Source: Streptomyces sp. Ag109_O5-10
GTDB taxonomy: Bacteria; Actinomycetota; Actinomycetes; Streptomycetales; Streptomycetaceae
Length of the DNA: 64,000 nt
Assembly: GCF_900105755.1 (NCBI RefSeq)
Contig: NZ_FNTQ01000001.1
Coordinates: forward strand, 3,782,001 to 3,846,000
Direction of reading: 5' to 3'
Positions within the stretch are counted from its first letter, which is position 1; every line of letters begins with the position of its first letter. The position numbers were made by a program, and so were the translations under genes. Below the pieces are notes generated by a model. The model saw only the letters and a list, made by a program, of their open reading frames with translations. It did not search any database and was not told where the DNA came from. Positions 62,727 through 64,000 of this stretch are shown here, one piece after another.

Positions 62727-63635
62727 ATGGCACGACACGCCTTCTCCCTTTACGAAGTAAAGATCCGCAAGTTTCGGTCGGATGAATACCTCCCCGTTGG
62801 CGCATTTGGGCCGAACGACAGTGACCTGTTGGCGCTTTACTCAGAGTTCCTAGATTCGGAATTGAAAGGAAAGGGGAAGCGAATAGATAAGACCGAAAAA
62901 TATCTCCGGCTCGAAAATTCAGAGGTAGACTTCCGAACCCTTTGGTTCACGGTCGAGTCCGGCAATTACGGGGTGACGGGAAAGGTTGTGGCGACTGACA
63001 CCGGTAGCGACTCGTACGATATACAGAAGTCAGACGCCGCATCATACCCAGTACGCCAAGCTCTAATTATCCCCACAGTAGGAGATTGCGCACTGTGGGC
63101 CAGTGAATTCGTAGGCCACACTTCCGCCTTTGGCGCCCTGTGCGCTTCATTCAAGGAATGGTTTCGCGAGAAGTTCCCTAACGAGCGGTACGTAATCGAG
63201 ATCAATCACTTCCAGGACACGAACGCTTGGAATGAATTCATCAATCATTCCAGTCTCAAAGAGATCACATATGTCGTCCATCAACAGGATTCTGATGGAG
63301 CAGTTGGAAGCCGAATTCAAGAGCATCGCGTGAAGGCAGCACGCAGGCGCTTTTTGCCGGCTGGCTGGATCAAGCAGGCAATGGAGAAGCGCCTCCCCTC
63401 GGACACGGTCTTCTCGGTCAGGGTCCCCGACGCCGACCAGGTGCGCATGCAGATTGAATCAGACGGGCGCTCCCGGACTATCGTCGTTGATCACGACCTG
63501 CCACGCTTCATGTACGAACTGGACAACGGGCCCGGCGGGACCCCCACGCCGGAAACCTTCAGGTCAGCAGTAGTGTCAGAGGCGGGTGCTTCACTTGACT
63601 ACATGCACGTCAGCAGACGTACGTGGCAGCAGTGA
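62727..63635 (+). CDS. Hypothetical cytoplasmic protein in the putative element
   Basis: A 302-residue protein if read from ATG 62727 (MARHAFSLYEVKIRKFRSDE), favoured because AGAAAG lies 9 bases in front; ATG 62718 adds three residues. It has no signal or membrane helix, and I recognise no domain. Base composition is clearly less GC-rich than the neighbours, with codons such as AAA, GAA and ATA, a sign of transfer. The next gene encodes a membrane protein 23 bases downstream. A pair of soluble plus membrane protein on an integrated element recalls anti-phage modules, but this is inference. Confidence 0.65.
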   Translation: MARHAFSLYEVKIRKFRSDEYLPVGAFGPNDSDLLALYSEFLDSELKGKGKRIDKTEKYLRLENSEVDFRTLWFTVESGNYGVTGKVVATDTGSDSYDIQKSDAASYPVRQALIIPTVGDCALWASEFVGHTSAFGALCASFKEWFREKFPNERYVIEINHFQDTNAWNEFINHSSLKEITYVVHQQDSDGAVGSRIQEHRVKAARRRFLPAGWIKQAMEKRLPSDTVFSVRVPDADQVRMQIESDGRSRTIVVDHDLPRFMYELDNGPGGTPTPETFRSAVVSEAGASLDYMHVSRRTWQQ

Positions 63636-63658
63636 GCATGGAAGCCTGAGGGGGATTC

Positions 63659-64000
63659 GTGAGTGAAAAGTGGGATGTCCGCGATATCGCGAAAGCCCAC
63701 TTTCGAACCTACGTAGACGCAAAAACCCAAAAGAGGCGATTGGCAGATTTCGCGGCCTTCATCCTCTTCCCCTTGGCCGCGGGGGCCCTTACCTCGACGC
63801 TGCGACACTACGGCCATTTTGGCCTATACGACGTGTCCAAGTTCATCGGCGGGGTCGGAATCTTCACCGGCCTGCTATTCGGACTGTTGACCAACGTCTT
63901 CACACTCAGCCTACGTTTGCAGCGCGACGATCGACTCGGAGACGAAGAAGCAACAAAGTACATAAAAGAACTGTTCAATAACGTCAGTTGGGCGGTAGTT
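63659..64000 (+). CDS. Membrane protein with two N-terminal helices, partial
   Basis: The reading opens with GTG at 63659 behind GAGGGGG and is still open at the window edge (114 codons). MSEKWDVRDIAKAHFRTYVD is followed by two hydrophobic helices (FAAFILFPLAAGAL and FIGGVGIFTGLLFGLLTNVF) and then a charged cytoplasmic part (LRLQRDDRLGDEEATKYIKE). No family is recognised. It starts 23 bases after the soluble partner gene and has the same lower GC, so the two are probably one transcriptional unit. Confidence 0.6.
   Translation, partial: MSEKWDVRDIAKAHFRTYVDAKTQKRRLADFAAFILFPLAAGALTSTLRHYGHFGLYDVSKFIGGVGIFTGLLFGLLTNVFTLSLRLQRDDRLGDEEATKYIKELFNNVSWAVV

Overview
The window is chromosomal DNA of a Streptomyces (or very close actinomycete). 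The coding sequence is very GC-rich, with GTG/TTG starts (tuf, rpsL, rplL and rpoB among them). The gene content and order (tRNA-Thr, tRNA-Met, rpmG, hadA/hadB-like pair, tRNA-Trp, secE-nusG-rplKA-rplJL-rpoBC, rpsL-rpsG-fusA-tuf, rpsJ-rplC-rplD-rplW-rplB-rpsS-rplV) is the actinobacterial transcription and translation core. Nearly all of this core lies on the minus strand.

Layout. (1) 1-3367: start of the S10 ribosomal-protein operon (rpsJ to a partial rplV), minus strand. (2) 3907-8637: a divergent two-gene RNA-repair module. It has an RNA ligase-polynucleotide kinase fusion and a 1024-residue protein that joins a DUF504/MJ1316-like domain, an endonuclease/exonuclease/phosphatase domain, a 2H phosphoesterase and a nucleotidyltransferase; a six-copy 54-bp in-frame repeat lies between the last two. 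(3) 8662-19425: a polymorphic-toxin island. A 1551-residue RHS protein has a WXG-like N-terminus and a C-terminal restriction-endonuclease-fold toxin. It is followed by a mosaic of immunity-like genes, paralogues and recombination scars, and flanked by a divergent WXG100-like gene. (4) 19491-23943: an XRE/DUF397/unknown operon and an ATPase-HTH module, of which a decayed second copy sits at 10.5-11.8 kb. (5) 23944-28620: IS110 debris, two metallo-beta-lactamase-fold genes, an intact and a broken TetR regulator, and a pseudogene. (6) 28642-33149: str operon. (7) 33582-36106: a PIG-V-like membrane mannosyltransferase and a frameshifted SDR gene. (8) 36178-49656: rpoBC, rplJL, rplKA, nusG, secE and tRNA-Trp, with leaders and terminators. 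(9) 49918-61319: housekeeping genes (aspartate aminotransferase, adenosine deaminase, murB, rpmG, two tRNAs, dehydratase subunits), two TetR-controlled modules with clear palindromic operators, an amidohydrolase-like gene and small hypotheticals. (10) 61526-64000: the 3-prime half of tRNA-Tyr with its terminator. This looks like the attachment-site scar of an integrated element. The DNA to its right is visibly less GC-rich and encodes a two-gene cargo module of unknown function, cut by the window edge.

The core operons are conserved and ordinary. The accessory DNA falls between tuf and rpsJ, which are adjacent in many bacteria but lie about 25 kb apart here. The most interesting items are the RNA-repair pair, the mosaic immunity array behind the RHS toxin, the hairpin shared by the rpsJ and rpsL leaders, and the unknown pair beside the tRNA-Tyr scar.
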